DNA from: Novosphingobium sp. UBA6272
GTDB taxonomy: Bacteria; Pseudomonadota; Alphaproteobacteria; Sphingomonadales; Sphingomonadaceae
Length of the DNA stretch: 64,000 bases
Assembly (NCBI RefSeq): GCF_002440635.1
Contig: NZ_DJUW01000026.1
Span: 1 to 64,000 of the forward strand
Direction of reading: 5' to 3'
A program made the translations under genes and the position numbers. The notes below the pieces were generated by a model. That model was not told the DNA's origin. It worked only from the letters and a program-made list of their open reading frames with translations, and did no database searches. Below, piece after piece: positions 31,680 to 40,501 of this stretch; position 1 is the first letter of the stretch, and each line of letters begins with the position of its first letter.

Positions 31680-32288
31680 TCAACTCAGGAGCCAGTCCGT
31701 AACAAGATACTCAAAATCGACGTATGGCAGATGTGCCAGCTCATACCCTTGATTTTCTGCCAGATTGGGCAATTGAGCCAGAAACCGCCCCAACAAATTG
31801 GCTATTCTCAGGTCCGAGACAAGCCTGCGGCGCGATACGTTAGCCAACCAATTTCTGACCGCACGGGCCAGTACGTACCGGTCATGATTGTGTGCTGTAA
31901 TATCCATCCCGTTGAGGTCGGATAGAAACCGCTGGTAGCGATAGGACTCAGTGTCCAAAACCAGCACACGCTTTTTTGAATGATCGTCGCCGCCAAATTG
32001 CTTGGCTGCGAGAAACAGGCCCAATTCGAAAGGCATATTGAATCGGGGAAGATTGAATACGGGATCTAATTCGGTGCGGGAGATATCGTGAATTCCGTAA
32101 CGACATTCGCCGATAATTCGCATGATCTTTTCATATCGGGTATGACCAGCATCGTCGATTTCCTTGGCGGAACGCGGACGAAATCCACAAGCAAAAATGG
32201 TGAATACAATAGCTTGGAAGAGCGGGTTATAGTCCGCGTCGAACGGACAATTGATGAAGACGTCGTCTGGGGATGAAACGACGCTCAA
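31680..32288 (-). CDS. TIR / nucleoside-deoxyribosyltransferase-like protein, possible defence effector
   Basis: 202 residues, no signal peptide. An N-terminal strand VFINCPF leads into PLFQAIVFTIFACGF, then IMRIIGECRYGIHDISR, then LPRFNMPFELGLFLAA (Glu88), and KKRVLVLD. This order (strand, helix, RYGIHDISR-type strand, xxMPxELG motif) is that of TIR-like and deoxyribosyltransferase folds, in which the Glu of an N-P-N-V-x-x-E-L-G-like loop attacks the glycosidic bond of NAD or nucleosides. The homologue family is widespread but uncharacterised as far as I know. Lines checked inside it have 45-48% G+C, against about 65% around. The start is a TTG with a weak ribosome site, so the N-terminus is uncertain. 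Confidence 0.6.
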   Translation of the reverse strand: MSVVSSPDDVFINCPFDADYNPLFQAIVFTIFACGFRPRSAKEIDDAGHTRYEKIMRIIGECRYGIHDISRTELDPVFNLPRFNMPFELGLFLAAKQFGGDDHSKKRVLVLDTESYRYQRFLSDLNGMDITAHNHDRYVLARAVRNWLANVSRRRLVSDLRIANLLGRFLAQLPNLAENQGYELAHLPYVDFEYLVTDWLLS

Positions 32289-32482
32289 GCTGGTTCAACG
32301 GCGCTCTTGTTGCGGCTTCTGTGGGATGGGGCGTCCTTGCCTTGTCGCGGCGCGCCCGCCAGCCGGCTTCAACACAAAATGGCCCGTCGCAGCGCTTCTA
32401 CCTAGCCGAGTGCTGGAGACTTTGGACTTATTTGGGTTGCTTGCCATGACCACAAGATACAACTCCTTTGAAGTTAATCAAG

Positions 32483-33994
32483 TCACTGCCCGAACCCGGC
32501 CTCGCCGGCTACCCGAACCGCTTCCCTGGCCGCAGCAATCAGCGCCCCGGCTTTGGCTTCGCATTCGCGCTGTTCGTAGGCTGGATCGCTGTCGGCGACT
32601 ATGCCGGCACCGGCCTGAACGTGGAGCATGCCGTCCTTGACTACTCCGGTGCGCAGCACGATGCAGCTGTCGAGGTTACCGTCGGGCCCAAAGTAGCCGA
32701 CCCCGCCGGCATAGGCACCGCGCGTTTCGGGTTCCAGCTCGGCAATGATTTCGCAGGCGCGAACCTTTGGCGCCCCGCTGACCGTGCCGGCAGGGAAGCC
32801 GGCGAAGACCGCATCAATCGCATCGTGGTTGGCGGCATCAAGCCGTCCGACCACGTTGGAGACGATGTGCATCACATGACTGTAACGCTCGACAGTATAG
32901 CTCTCGGTCACCTTGACGGTGCCGGTTTCAGCGACACGGCCGACGTCGTTGCGGCCCAGATCGAGCAGCATCAGGTGCTCGGCGCGTTCCTTGGGGTCGG
33001 CCAGCAGGCTCGCCTCGTTGGCGCGGTCTTCCTCGGGCGCGGCGCCGCGGGGGCGGGTGCCGGCGATCGGGCGGATGGTGACCTCGCCATCGCGCACCCG
33101 GACCAGGATTTCCGGGCTCGATCCAGTCAGCGCAAAGCCCGGCAGGTCGAGGAAATAGAGAAACGGCGAAGGGTTCACCCGCCGCAGCGCGCGGTATAGC
33201 GCCAGAGGGGGCAAGGTGAAGGGCGTGGTGAAGCGCTGCGCCAGTACCACCTGAAAGATATCGCCGGCCTCGATATAATCCTTCGCCCGCAGCACCATGT
33301 CACGGTACTGGCCCGGGGCCATGGTCGGGGTCAGCACCGGTTCGGGCAGAGTCACATCGGGGCGGAAAACCGGAAGCGCGGCGGACAGCCGGGCCAATGC
33401 CGCGTCGATCCGTTCTTCGGCCTGTTCGAGCGCGTGATCGCCGCTACCGGGCCAGACCGGCGCGACGCACCACAGGTCATCGGTCAGCCGGTCGAACACC
33501 ATGATCAGCGCCGGGCGCACGAACAGCATATCGGGCAGGGTCAGCGGGTTTTCGGGTGGGCGGGGCAGCTTTTCGACCAGGCCGTAGGTTTCATAACCGA
33601 AATAGCCGACAAGGCAGGCCAGCACCGGCGGCAGTTCGGCCGGAACGTCGATCCGACATTCACTGACCAGCGCCCGCAGCTCGGCCAGGCTATCGCCCGT
33701 CAGCGGCGCGAAGGCGGCCCGATCGAGCCGCCAATTGCGGTTGACCTCGGCCTGCGCGCCGGTCGCGCGGAACACCAGGTCGGGATCGAGCCCCAGCAGG
33801 CTGTAGCGCCCGCGCACCTCGCCGCCCTCGACCGATTCGAGCAGGAAATCGCCGCGTCCGTCCTCGATCAGCTTGAGCGCAGCGCCGACCGGCGTTTCGG
33901 TATCGGCGACCAGCTTGCGCCAGATCAGCCCGGGCTGGCCCGAAGCCAATGCCGCAGCTGCTGAGGTCCAGTTCCGGGCACGCGCAGCGCTCAT
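32483..33994 (-). CDS. trpE: Anthranilate synthase component I
   Basis: Converts chorismate and ammonia (from TrpG) to anthranilate, the first committed step to tryptophan. The 503-residue product shows FLLESVEGGEVRGRYSLLG (feedback-Trp site region), LDLPGFALTGSSPEILVR, PIAGTRPRG, LDLGRNDVGRV and FPAGTVSGAPKVRA. It starts 11 bp after ppiD stops and is probably co-transcribed with it. No leader peptide or attenuator can fit in that gap. Confidence 0.97.
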   Translation of the reverse strand: MSAARARNWTSAAAALASGQPGLIWRKLVADTETPVGAALKLIEDGRGDFLLESVEGGEVRGRYSLLGLDPDLVFRATGAQAEVNRNWRLDRAAFAPLTGDSLAELRALVSECRIDVPAELPPVLACLVGYFGYETYGLVEKLPRPPENPLTLPDMLFVRPALIMVFDRLTDDLWCVAPVWPGSGDHALEQAEERIDAALARLSAALPVFRPDVTLPEPVLTPTMAPGQYRDMVLRAKDYIEAGDIFQVVLAQRFTTPFTLPPLALYRALRRVNPSPFLYFLDLPGFALTGSSPEILVRVRDGEVTIRPIAGTRPRGAAPEEDRANEASLLADPKERAEHLMLLDLGRNDVGRVAETGTVKVTESYTVERYSHVMHIVSNVVGRLDAANHDAIDAVFAGFPAGTVSGAPKVRACEIIAELEPETRGAYAGGVGYFGPDGNLDSCIVLRTGVVKDGMLHVQAGAGIVADSDPAYEQRECEAKAGALIAAAREAVRVAGEAGFGQ

Positions 33995-34005
33995 CCGACT
34001 ACCGA

Positions 34006-35946
34006 TCAGCGGCTGCCTTCGAGCCGCTTCTTGAGCGCGTCGATGTTGCCCTCGTTGCGGCTCGAGCCCACCTCGTTGCGCATCGCGGCACCCAGCTGGT
34101 CGTTGTACTCGCCGCCATAGGCCTGGCGCAGGCTGTCCTGCAGTCCGGCAAGACGCTTGTCGTCCTTGGTAACGGTGCCGGGGATCACTTCGCTGACGGT
34201 GACCACATACCAGCCCCGGTTGCGCGGCGCGGCGAGCAGGCGGACCTTGCCCTTCGCCATGCTGAACAGCAGCAGTTCGGGCTTTGAGGCATTGGGACCC
34301 TGCGACTGGACTTCCATCCGCGGCTTGTCGACCCGGTCGATCGGCGGCAGCGAAACGCCCAGCGAGGCGACCGCAACATCAATCGGCACGCCCTTTTCCA
34401 GCGCGGCCTTGAGCTTGTCCGCAGCGGCCTTGGCGGCCTTGGCACCCTTCGATTGCTGCACGTCGGCAATTACCTGGGTGCGGATTTCGGCCAGCGGCGG
34501 CGGCGCGGCGGGGACGATCGAGCCGACATCGAAGATCATGAAGGTCTTGCCGGGCTCAAGTTCGGTCAGCTGCGGTGCGCGTTCGTTTTCCATCGCGAAC
34601 GCCGCCTGCAATACCGGCGGGGTCACGTCCTTGGGCGCGGCCTGGCCTTCCTTGCCAAAGACCTTGCCGTCGGCAGTCAACGGCGCGGTTTCCTGGACCT
34701 GAAGGTTCAGTTCCTTGGCGACATCGGCCAGGGTGGCTCCGTTGACGATCTCGTCCTCGATCCGGGCCGAGAATTCGGCAATCGCGGCGCGGCGCTTTTC
34801 TTCGGCGAGTTCCTTGAGCAGTTCGGGCCGGGCCTGGTCGAGCGTCTTGCCTGGATTGCCTTCGCTGCCATCCACCCGCACGATCAGCCAGCCAAGCGGC
34901 CCCTTGAACGGCCCGAGCACCTTGCCTTTGGGCGCGGAGAACACGGCATTGGCGGCATCGGCGGTACTTTGCAGCGCGAAGTCATCCTTGGCCATGGTGC
35001 CAAGCGCCGCAACGGCGAGGCCCTTGGAAGCGGCAACCGCTTCGAGCGACTTGCCGCCGGCGGCCTCTGCGGCAATTGCCTTGGCGGCGGCTTCGGTCGG
35101 CAGGACCAGCTGCGAAAGCTTGCGCTTGTCGGTCGGCGCGTACTTGGCCTTGTTGGCGTTGTAGCGCGCGGCGATTTCCGCTTCGGTCGAGGCCGGGACG
35201 CTCTTCAGCACATTGTCGCCAAAGGTGATGTAGCGAATCGTCCGGCGCTCGGGCAGGGCGTAATCGCCCTTGTGGCTGGCATACCACTGGTTGACTTCGG
35301 CCTCGCTCGGCGGAGCCGAGGGAGCAAAGGCAACGGCGGGGAGGGTGACGATCGCGCCCTTGCGGCGCTCGGTGACCATTGCTGCATAACGCACGGTCAG
35401 CTTGTTCGGTGCCTGGACGCCCATTGCGCTCGAACCGGTCAACTGGCGCACCATCAGGTCCTCGGCAATTTCCTGGCGGAATTCGGCGTCGGTCATGCCG
35501 CGTTCGGCCAGGAACTGGCGGTAGAGCTGCGGGCTGACCTTGCCATCCGGCCCCTGGATCCGCTGGATCTTGGCGATCTCGCTGTTGATCAGGCGCTCAC
35601 CGATGTAGATTCCGTGGCGTTGTCCCCATTGCCGCGCGGCCTTGCGGTCAATTAGATAGCCCAGCAGGTCATTAAGCCCATCCTTCGCAAGAAAGCTGGC
35701 GACGCTTGCGGTTGGGTCATTCTGCCGCATGCGGGTGAGAATGGTGTTGATCGAACGCTCTACCTCAGTGCTTTCAACCTTTTCCCGGCCAACCTTGGCA
35801 AGGTTGCTGGCCCCGCCGAAGTTACCCAGTCCGCCTGTTCCGGCCACATCACCGCCGGCAAAGGCCAGCGCAATCAGGGCGACAAAGCCGAGCGTGGCGC
35901 CAATGCCCCACTTGGATTGGAAGAAATTGCGGAAGGACTGGATCAT
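34006..35946 (-). CDS. ppiD: Periplasmic peptidyl-prolyl isomerase D-like chaperone
   Basis: Inner-membrane-anchored periplasmic folding factor. The 646-residue product has one N-terminal membrane helix (about 15-32), a SurA_N-like region (about 40-190), and a parvulin-like PPIase segment around residues 265-360 (KRKLSQLVLPTEAAA to GPLGWLIVRVDG). A second rotamase-like repeat follows at about 380-480. Sequence conservation of the catalytic residues cannot be judged by eye. It is divergent from tpiA across 205 bp and lies directly upstream of trpE. Confidence 0.9.
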   Translation of the reverse strand: MIQSFRNFFQSKWGIGATLGFVALIALAFAGGDVAGTGGLGNFGGASNLAKVGREKVESTEVERSINTILTRMRQNDPTASVASFLAKDGLNDLLGYLIDRKAARQWGQRHGIYIGERLINSEIAKIQRIQGPDGKVSPQLYRQFLAERGMTDAEFRQEIAEDLMVRQLTGSSAMGVQAPNKLTVRYAAMVTERRKGAIVTLPAVAFAPSAPPSEAEVNQWYASHKGDYALPERRTIRYITFGDNVLKSVPASTEAEIAARYNANKAKYAPTDKRKLSQLVLPTEAAAKAIAAEAAGGKSLEAVAASKGLAVAALGTMAKDDFALQSTADAANAVFSAPKGKVLGPFKGPLGWLIVRVDGSEGNPGKTLDQARPELLKELAEEKRRAAIAEFSARIEDEIVNGATLADVAKELNLQVQETAPLTADGKVFGKEGQAAPKDVTPPVLQAAFAMENERAPQLTELEPGKTFMIFDVGSIVPAAPPPLAEIRTQVIADVQQSKGAKAAKAAADKLKAALEKGVPIDVAVASLGVSLPPIDRVDKPRMEVQSQGPNASKPELLLFSMAKGKVRLLAAPRNRGWYVVTVSEVIPGTVTKDDKRLAGLQDSLRQAYGGEYNDQLGAAMRNEVGSSRNEGNIDALKKRLEGSR

Positions 35947-36151
35947 TGCTCGCTCGCAAGAATTGGTTTCACGCCGACTGTCGGCGCATCGGGCCGGGCT
36001 TTAGCATCATTGACCGGTCAGGCAATGGCCCAGGGGCCACCGTCCCCCGCACTTTGCCGCAAGTCCTTTGACAAGCCGCCAACCACTCGCCTAGTCGCGA
36101 GGGGAAGCCCGCCGTCTGAGCCGGGCAACTGCGTTTGAATGAGGGAAAACC

Positions 36152-36910
36152 ATGTCCAACCGGCCTTTTATCGTCGGCAACTGGAAGATGAACGGGAATC
36201 GCGCCATGCTGGCCGAAGCCCGGGCAATCGACCGCGGCGCAGCGCGCTGCCCCGGCGTCCGCGTCGGGATCGCTCCGCCGTTCACCCTGGTCAACACCAT
36301 GGCCGATGCCGTCCAGGCCGCGCTGATCGGAGCGCAGGATTGCCATGCCGAAGCTTCCGGCGCCTTTACCGGAGACATTTCCGCGGCGATGCTGGCCGAT
36401 GCCGGGGCGCAGTTCGTGATCGTCGGCCATTCCGAACGCCGTGCGTTGCACGGTGAAAATGACGCCGCCGTCAAAGCCAAGGCCGAAGCCGCGCTGGCAG
36501 CCGGTCTTGAAGTGATTGTCTGCGTTGGTGAGACCGAAGCAGAGCGCGATGCCGGCAAGGCCGAGAAGGTAGTCTGCAAGCAGCTCGACGGCTCATTGCC
36601 GCAAGGCGAGGGCGTGGCCGCGCGGGTTACCGTGGCTTATGAGCCGGTCTGGGCGATCGGCACCGGCCGGGTTCCCTCGGTCGAGGATGTCGGGGCGATG
36701 CACCGCGCGATCCGCGCCCGGCTTTCCGCGATCTACGGCGAAGACGGAGCCGGGGTGCAGATCCTCTATGGCGGATCGGTCAATGCCAAAAATGCCGAAG
36801 AGCTGCTGGGCGCAGACGAGGTGGGCGGGGCCCTGGTTGGGGGCGCCAGCCTGACCGCCGACAGCTTCCTCGCGATCGTGCTGGCGGCTGCCGGTCCCGG
36901 CGCCGAATAG
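36152..36910 (+). CDS. tpiA: Triosephosphate isomerase
   Basis: Interconverts dihydroxyacetone phosphate and glyceraldehyde 3-phosphate. The 252-residue product carries the catalytic Lys12 in GNWKMNG, His93 in VGHSERR, Glu164 in AYEPVWAIGTG and the phosphate loop LYGGSVN. GAGGGAAAACC precedes the ATG. secG follows after 71 bp on the same strand. Confidence 0.98.
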   Translation: MSNRPFIVGNWKMNGNRAMLAEARAIDRGAARCPGVRVGIAPPFTLVNTMADAVQAALIGAQDCHAEASGAFTGDISAAMLADAGAQFVIVGHSERRALHGENDAAVKAKAEAALAAGLEVIVCVGETEAERDAGKAEKVVCKQLDGSLPQGEGVAARVTVAYEPVWAIGTGRVPSVEDVGAMHRAIRARLSAIYGEDGAGVQILYGGSVNAKNAEELLGADEVGGALVGGASLTADSFLAIVLAAAGPGAE

Positions 36911-36981
36911 CGCCACCGCTTGCAACTGCACCCGCGCGCGCCTAGATGCGCGCCAACAGATCTTCTTTTCCCGGGACCGCC

Positions 36982-37380
36982 ATGTCGCTTTTCATTTTCC
37001 TGACCGTCGTTCAGGCCATCATTGCCTTCCTGCTGATCGTCGTGATCCTGATGCAGAAGTCCGAAGGCGGCGGCCTTGGCGTGGGTGGTAGCCCGGCCGG
37101 GCTGATGTCGGCACGCGGCGCGGCCGATTTCCTGACCCGCACCACAGCAATCCTGGCGACGCTGTTCGTCGGCATGTCGATCCTGCTTGCGGCGCTGGCC
37201 GCCAGCACCGGCAGCGACCGCCCGATCGAGGATACGCTGAATCGTTCGGCGATCCCGCAGGGCGCACAACCGGCCTCGAACCCGCTTGAAGGCGGCTCGA
37301 TCCCGGTTACCCCGACGCCGGCCGCATCGCCCACGCCTGGCGCGGCCGATCCGCTCAGCGTTCCCGCCAAGAAGCAGTAA
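36982..37380 (+). CDS. secG: Protein translocase subunit SecG
   Basis: Small accessory subunit of the SecYEG channel. The 132-residue product has two membrane helices (about 4-25 and 54-78) with the SecG signature LMQKSEGGGLG between them and a Pro/Thr/Ala-rich cytoplasmic or periplasmic tail of about 50 residues, common in alphaproteobacteria. ATG at 36982 is used; a longer frame from 36946 lacks a ribosome site and would add a non-family extension. Confidence 0.94.
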   Translation: MSLFIFLTVVQAIIAFLLIVVILMQKSEGGGLGVGGSPAGLMSARGAADFLTRTTAILATLFVGMSILLAALAASTGSDRPIEDTLNRSAIPQGAQPASNPLEGGSIPVTPTPAASPTPGAADPLSVPAKKQ

Positions 37381-37395
37381 TCAAGCAGCAAGAGA

Positions 37396-37429
37396 CGTCG
37401 CCAGATCGGCCTTCCGGGCCGGGGCGACG
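37396..37429 (+). terminator. Hairpin after secG, possible terminator
   Basis: CGTCGCC at 37396-37402 pairs with GGCGACG at 37423-37429, and an inner CGGCC/GGCCG stem closes a small loop. It starts 15 bp after the secG stop. No U-tract follows, so either a Rho-independent stop of low U content or a structured leader of pyrG is possible. Confidence 0.4.
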
Positions 37430-37509
37430 GTGATTGTCATCCCGCAACTGTGGATTGCGGCAGGCTGCGCTTGCCGGGTCCCCCCCTTTCGGCTTAAGGC
37501 GCGATTCCC

Positions 37510-39144
37510 ATGGCGCGGTTCATTTTTATCACCGGCGGCGTGGTCTCCTCGCTCGGCAAAGGTCTCATGGCGGCAAGCCTCGCAGCTCTGCTGCAGGCGC
37601 GCGGATTCAAGGTCCGGATTCGCAAGTTCGATCCCTATCTGAACGTCGATCCGGGGACGATGAGCCCCTATCAGCACGGCGAAGTCTATGTGACCGACGA
37701 CGGGGCCGAGACCGATCTCGACCTAGGGCACTATGAACGCTTCACCGGCGTTTCCGCGCGCCAGGCCGACAACATCACCTCGGGCCGGATTTACCGCGAC
37801 ATTATCGCCAAGGAACGCCGGGGCGACTATCTGGGGGCAACGGTCCAGGTGGTTCCGCATGTTACCGACGAGATCAAGCGCTTTGCCCTGGCCGATACCG
37901 AAGATCTCGATTTCGTGCTGTGCGAAATCGGCGGCACGGTTGGTGATATCGAGGGCCTGCCGTTCATCGAAGCGATCCGCCAGATGCGCAATGAATTGGG
38001 GCGCGAGCGGTTCTGCTCGGTCCATGTCACGCTGGTGCCCTATGTCTCGGCTGCGGGTGAGCTCAAGACCAAGCCGACCCAGCACTCGGTCCGCGAACTG
38101 ACCAGCCTTGGCGTTCAGCCCGACATTCTGCTGTGCCGCTGCGAGCATCCCTTGCCCGACAACGAGCGGGCCAAGATCGCGCTGTTCTGCAATGTCCGCA
38201 AGGAAGCGGTGATCCCCGCGCTCGATGCCAGCAGCATCTATGCGGTGCCGCTGCAGTATCATGCCGAAGGGCTCGATGCCGAAGTGCTGCATCACTTCGG
38301 CCTGTCGAGCCAGGCACCCGACCTTTCGAGCTGGGCCGATATTGTCGATCGTTACCAGCATCCCGAAGGCGAAGTGACGATCGGGGTAGTCGGCAAGTAT
38401 GTCGGCCTGCCCGATGCCTACAAGAGCCTCAACGAGGCGCTGGTCCACGGCGGCATGGCCAACCGGGTCAAGGTCAATATCAAGTGGATCGACGCGGAAC
38501 TGTTCGAAGCCGGGGACGACGAGATCGTAAATAAGCTGGAGCCGATGCACGGGATCCTGGTTCCGGGCGGCTTCGGGGTGCGCGGGACCGAAGGCAAGAT
38601 CGCCTCGGTCCGCTTTGCCCGGGAACGCAAGGTGCCGTTCTTCGGGATTTGCCTGGGCATGCAGATGGCCTGCATCGAAGGCGCGCGCAACACTGCCGGA
38701 ATTGCCGGTGCCGGCTCGACCGAGTTCGGCGAAACGAGCGAGCCGGTGGTCGGGATCATCACCGAATGGATGAGCCCGGAAGGCCTGCAAACGCGCGGCG
38801 CCGATACGGATCTGGGCGGAACCATGCGGCTTGGTGCCTATGAGGCCAAGCTTGGCGCGAACAGCCATGTCTCGACAATTTATGGCGGAGCAACCTCGAT
38901 CAGCGAACGCCACCGTCACCGTTATGAAGTCAACGGCGCCTACCGCGAAGCGCTCGAGCAGGGCGGTCTGGTTTTCTCAGGCATGTCGCCTGACGGCCTG
39001 CTGCCGGAAATTGTCGAACGTCCGGACCATCCGTGGTTCATCGGGGTGCAGTTCCATCCGGAACTGAAAAGCCGCCCGTTCGACCCGCATCCCTTGTTCG
39101 CCGGGTTCATCGCGGCGGCGTTGCAGCAGGCTCGCCTGGTCTAA
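37510..39144 (+). CDS. pyrG: CTP synthase
   Basis: Makes CTP from UTP, ATP and glutamine. The 544-residue product has the synthetase domain ([41 protein letters not shown]) and a C-terminal class I glutamine amidotransferase domain ([20 protein letters not shown] with the nucleophile Cys, VQFHPELKS). Full length and intact. Confidence 0.98.
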   Translation: MARFIFITGGVVSSLGKGLMAASLAALLQARGFKVRIRKFDPYLNVDPGTMSPYQHGEVYVTDDGAETDLDLGHYERFTGVSARQADNITSGRIYRDIIAKERRGDYLGATVQVVPHVTDEIKRFALADTEDLDFVLCEIGGTVGDIEGLPFIEAIRQMRNELGRERFCSVHVTLVPYVSAAGELKTKPTQHSVRELTSLGVQPDILLCRCEHPLPDNERAKIALFCNVRKEAVIPALDASSIYAVPLQYHAEGLDAEVLHHFGLSSQAPDLSSWADIVDRYQHPEGEVTIGVVGKYVGLPDAYKSLNEALVHGGMANRVKVNIKWIDAELFEAGDDEIVNKLEPMHGILVPGGFGVRGTEGKIASVRFARERKVPFFGICLGMQMACIEGARNTAGIAGAGSTEFGETSEPVVGIITEWMSPEGLQTRGADTDLGGTMRLGAYEAKLGANSHVSTIYGGATSISERHRHRYEVNGAYREALEQGGLVFSGMSPDGLLPEIVERPDHPWFIGVQFHPELKSRPFDPHPLFAGFIAAALQQARLV

Positions 39145-39600
39145 GTCCGGCAAAGTCGTTCATCGATCATTCTGGCTTGGATTGAGGGTCGCGCTTGAGC
39201 CCGAATCGGCCGCCCGCTAGTCAGCCAAATCAAGACTGATTCGCAATTGGATCACGGTGTTGAGGGAAGAATCCGGGAGGCCTTGTTTACCGCGATGTAA
39301 ATTGCAATTCGGTCAAGCCGGGGCTTTTTCCAAGGCGGCTCTGCCACTTAGGAGCAGCCCGGTTTGAATGGCTAAAACTTTCTTAACTCCGTTTGTTGGT
39401 CGCTCTTTACGCTGCCTTCAAATAGGGTAACTGGCAGGACGCTTTCCACCGGCAAAGAAGCCGGGTAATGCTTGGGCTTGTTGCGATCTGATCATCTTCT
39501 GCGACCCGGATGATCGCGATGCGACGGGGCGGCGCGAAAGCGTCGCGGGGGTGGGCTGAGAGGCCCACCCCCAATTTATTTCAACACGGTGCAATCTGGC
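39145..39600. other. 456-bp gene-free region between pyrG and hsp20, possible small RNA
   Basis: No convincing coding region. It is less G+C-rich in its first half, contains GATTC/GAATC sites (CcrM-type) near 39237 and 39269, and ends in a very strong hairpin (39547-39572). About 39500-39546 can also fold (GCGACG...CGTCGC). A terminator oriented with the plus strand without a gene before it makes a plus-strand small RNA ending near 39581 plausible. Its promoter was not identified with confidence. Confidence 0.4.
39547..39581 (+). terminator. Strong intrinsic terminator
   Basis: GGGGGTGGGC (39547-39556) pairs perfectly with GCCCACCCCC (39563-39572) around the loop TGAGAG, followed by AATTTATTT (39573-39581) on the plus strand. 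The same hairpin lies 29 bases beyond the stop of the minus-strand hsp20 gene, so it may also end that transcript. Confidence 0.75.
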
Positions 39601-40077
39601 TCAAGCGGCCTTGGTATCGCCTTCGTCCTTGGCGTCCTTGACGACGCTGAGGGTCTTTTGCGTGCCGACCGAAATCTTCTTGGGCTTCATCGCTTCGGGC
39701 ACTTCGCGGACCAGGTCGATCGACAGCAGGCCGTCTTCCAGGTTCGCGTCTTCGACCCGGACGTAGTCGGCCAGTTCGAAGCGGCGTTCGAACCCGCGCT
39801 GGGCGATCCCGACGTGCAAAAACTGGCCTGCCGAAGCGTCGTCAGCCTTCTTGCCCTGAACCACCAGCAGGTTCTGCTGGGCGGTAATGTCGATGTCGGC
39901 CGGCTTGAATCCGGCCACCGCCAGGGTGATGCGATAGGCATCGTCACCGCGGCGCTCGATGTTGAACGGGGGGTAATTGTCGCCGCTGTTCATCCGGTTC
40001 TGGTTTTCGAGCAAGTCGAACAGCCGGTCGAACCCGACCATGGTGCGGCGGTAGGGGGTAAAATCAAAACGGTTCAT
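39601..40077 (-). CDS. Small heat shock protein (Hsp20/IbpA type)
   Basis: Alpha-crystallin-type holdase chaperone that binds unfolding proteins during heat stress. The 158-residue product has the IbpA-like start FDFTPYRRTMVGFDRLFDLL, an alpha-crystallin domain (about 38-128: YPPFNIERRGDDAYRITLAV, LLVVQGKK, FERRFELADYV) and a basic tail with the IxV-like KKISVG. ATG at 40077 has AGAGGA seven bases upstream. A sigma32-type promoter and a roughly 110-base leader precede it. Confidence 0.95.
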   Translation of the reverse strand: MNRFDFTPYRRTMVGFDRLFDLLENQNRMNSGDNYPPFNIERRGDDAYRITLAVAGFKPADIDITAQQNLLVVQGKKADDASAGQFLHVGIAQRGFERRFELADYVRVEDANLEDGLLSIDLVREVPEAMKPKKISVGTQKTLSVVKDAKDEGDTKAA

Positions 40078-40190
40078 GTCACAATCCTCTGCTTGAGCAA
40101 TCATGTGGTCTGGGACCCGACGATCGGCGTCCCGTGAAGCCATCCCCCTTCGACATGCTCAGGACATGCCTTGCGGACCATGACTTCGCA
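40078..40190 (-). promoter_or_regulatory. hsp20 5' leader, candidate ROSE-type RNA thermometer
   Basis: The leader reads, just before the start codon, TTGCT then CAAGC then AGAGGA. In ROSE elements of alphaproteobacterial hsp20 leaders, a U(U/C)GCU box pairs imperfectly with the AGGA ribosome site and melts on heating. Position (directly upstream), gene type and leader length all fit; folding was not computed. A sphingomonad repeat fragment is embedded in the upstream half of this leader. Confidence 0.5.
40141..40170. repeat. Sphingomonad intergenic repeat fragment
   Basis: The sequence CTTCGACATGCTCAGGAC, around 40149-40165, is a common dispersed intergenic repeat core in sphingomonad genomes (recalled, not searched). 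It lies in the hsp20 leader and has no inverted partner nearby. Confidence 0.5.
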
Positions 40191-40196
40191 CCCGAG

Positions 40197-40222
40197 ATAT
40201 GGTAGCGAAGCCTGGTTTCAAG
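40197..40222 (-). promoter_or_regulatory. Sigma32-type heat-shock promoter of hsp20
   Basis: On the minus strand CTTGAAA (40222-40216) is followed after 13 bases by CCATAT (40202-40197), close to the RpoH consensus CTTGAAA-N-CCCCATNT. It points towards hsp20 with a transcript start expected near 40190. The -35 box overlaps the ribosome site of grxC on the opposite strand. Confidence 0.7.
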
Positions 40223-40234
40223 AGGAGTGCGCAC

Positions 40235-40498
40235 GTGTCCACGCCCAAGGTCGAGATTTATACCAAGTGGGGCTGCCCCTATTGCGTGCGGGCCAAGGCC
40301 CTGCTCAAGGAAAAGGGCGTCGACTTTGCGGAGTATGACATTACCCTGGGCGGCCCGAAGAAAGCCGAAATGCGGGAGCGCGCACCCGGCGCGATGACCG
40401 TGCCGCAGATCTTCATCGATGATCAGGCGATTGGCGGTTGCGACGATATGCAGGCGTTGGAACGTGCCGGAAAACTCGACCCCTTGCTGGGTTTGTAA
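40235..40498 (+). CDS. grxC: Glutaredoxin 3
   Basis: Glutathione-dependent thiol-disulfide oxidoreductase. The 87-residue product has the dithiol site CPYC (Cys14, Cys17), TVPQIFIDDQAIGGCDDM with the cis-Pro and glutathione-binding residues. GTG at 40235 is preferred because AGAGGAG lies eight bases upstream and it gives the family length. The nitrilase-family gene follows after three bases. Confidence 0.96.
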   Translation: MSTPKVEIYTKWGCPYCVRAKALLKEKGVDFAEYDITLGGPKKAEMRERAPGAMTVPQIFIDDQAIGGCDDMQALERAGKLDPLLGL

Positions 40499-40501
40499 GC
40501 T

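Noticed and set aside
39368..39430. 20-codon plus-strand frame in the pyrG-hsp20 gap
   Set aside because: The AGGAG upstream is about 13 bases away and the codon use is unlike the neighbours; not enough to call a small protein.
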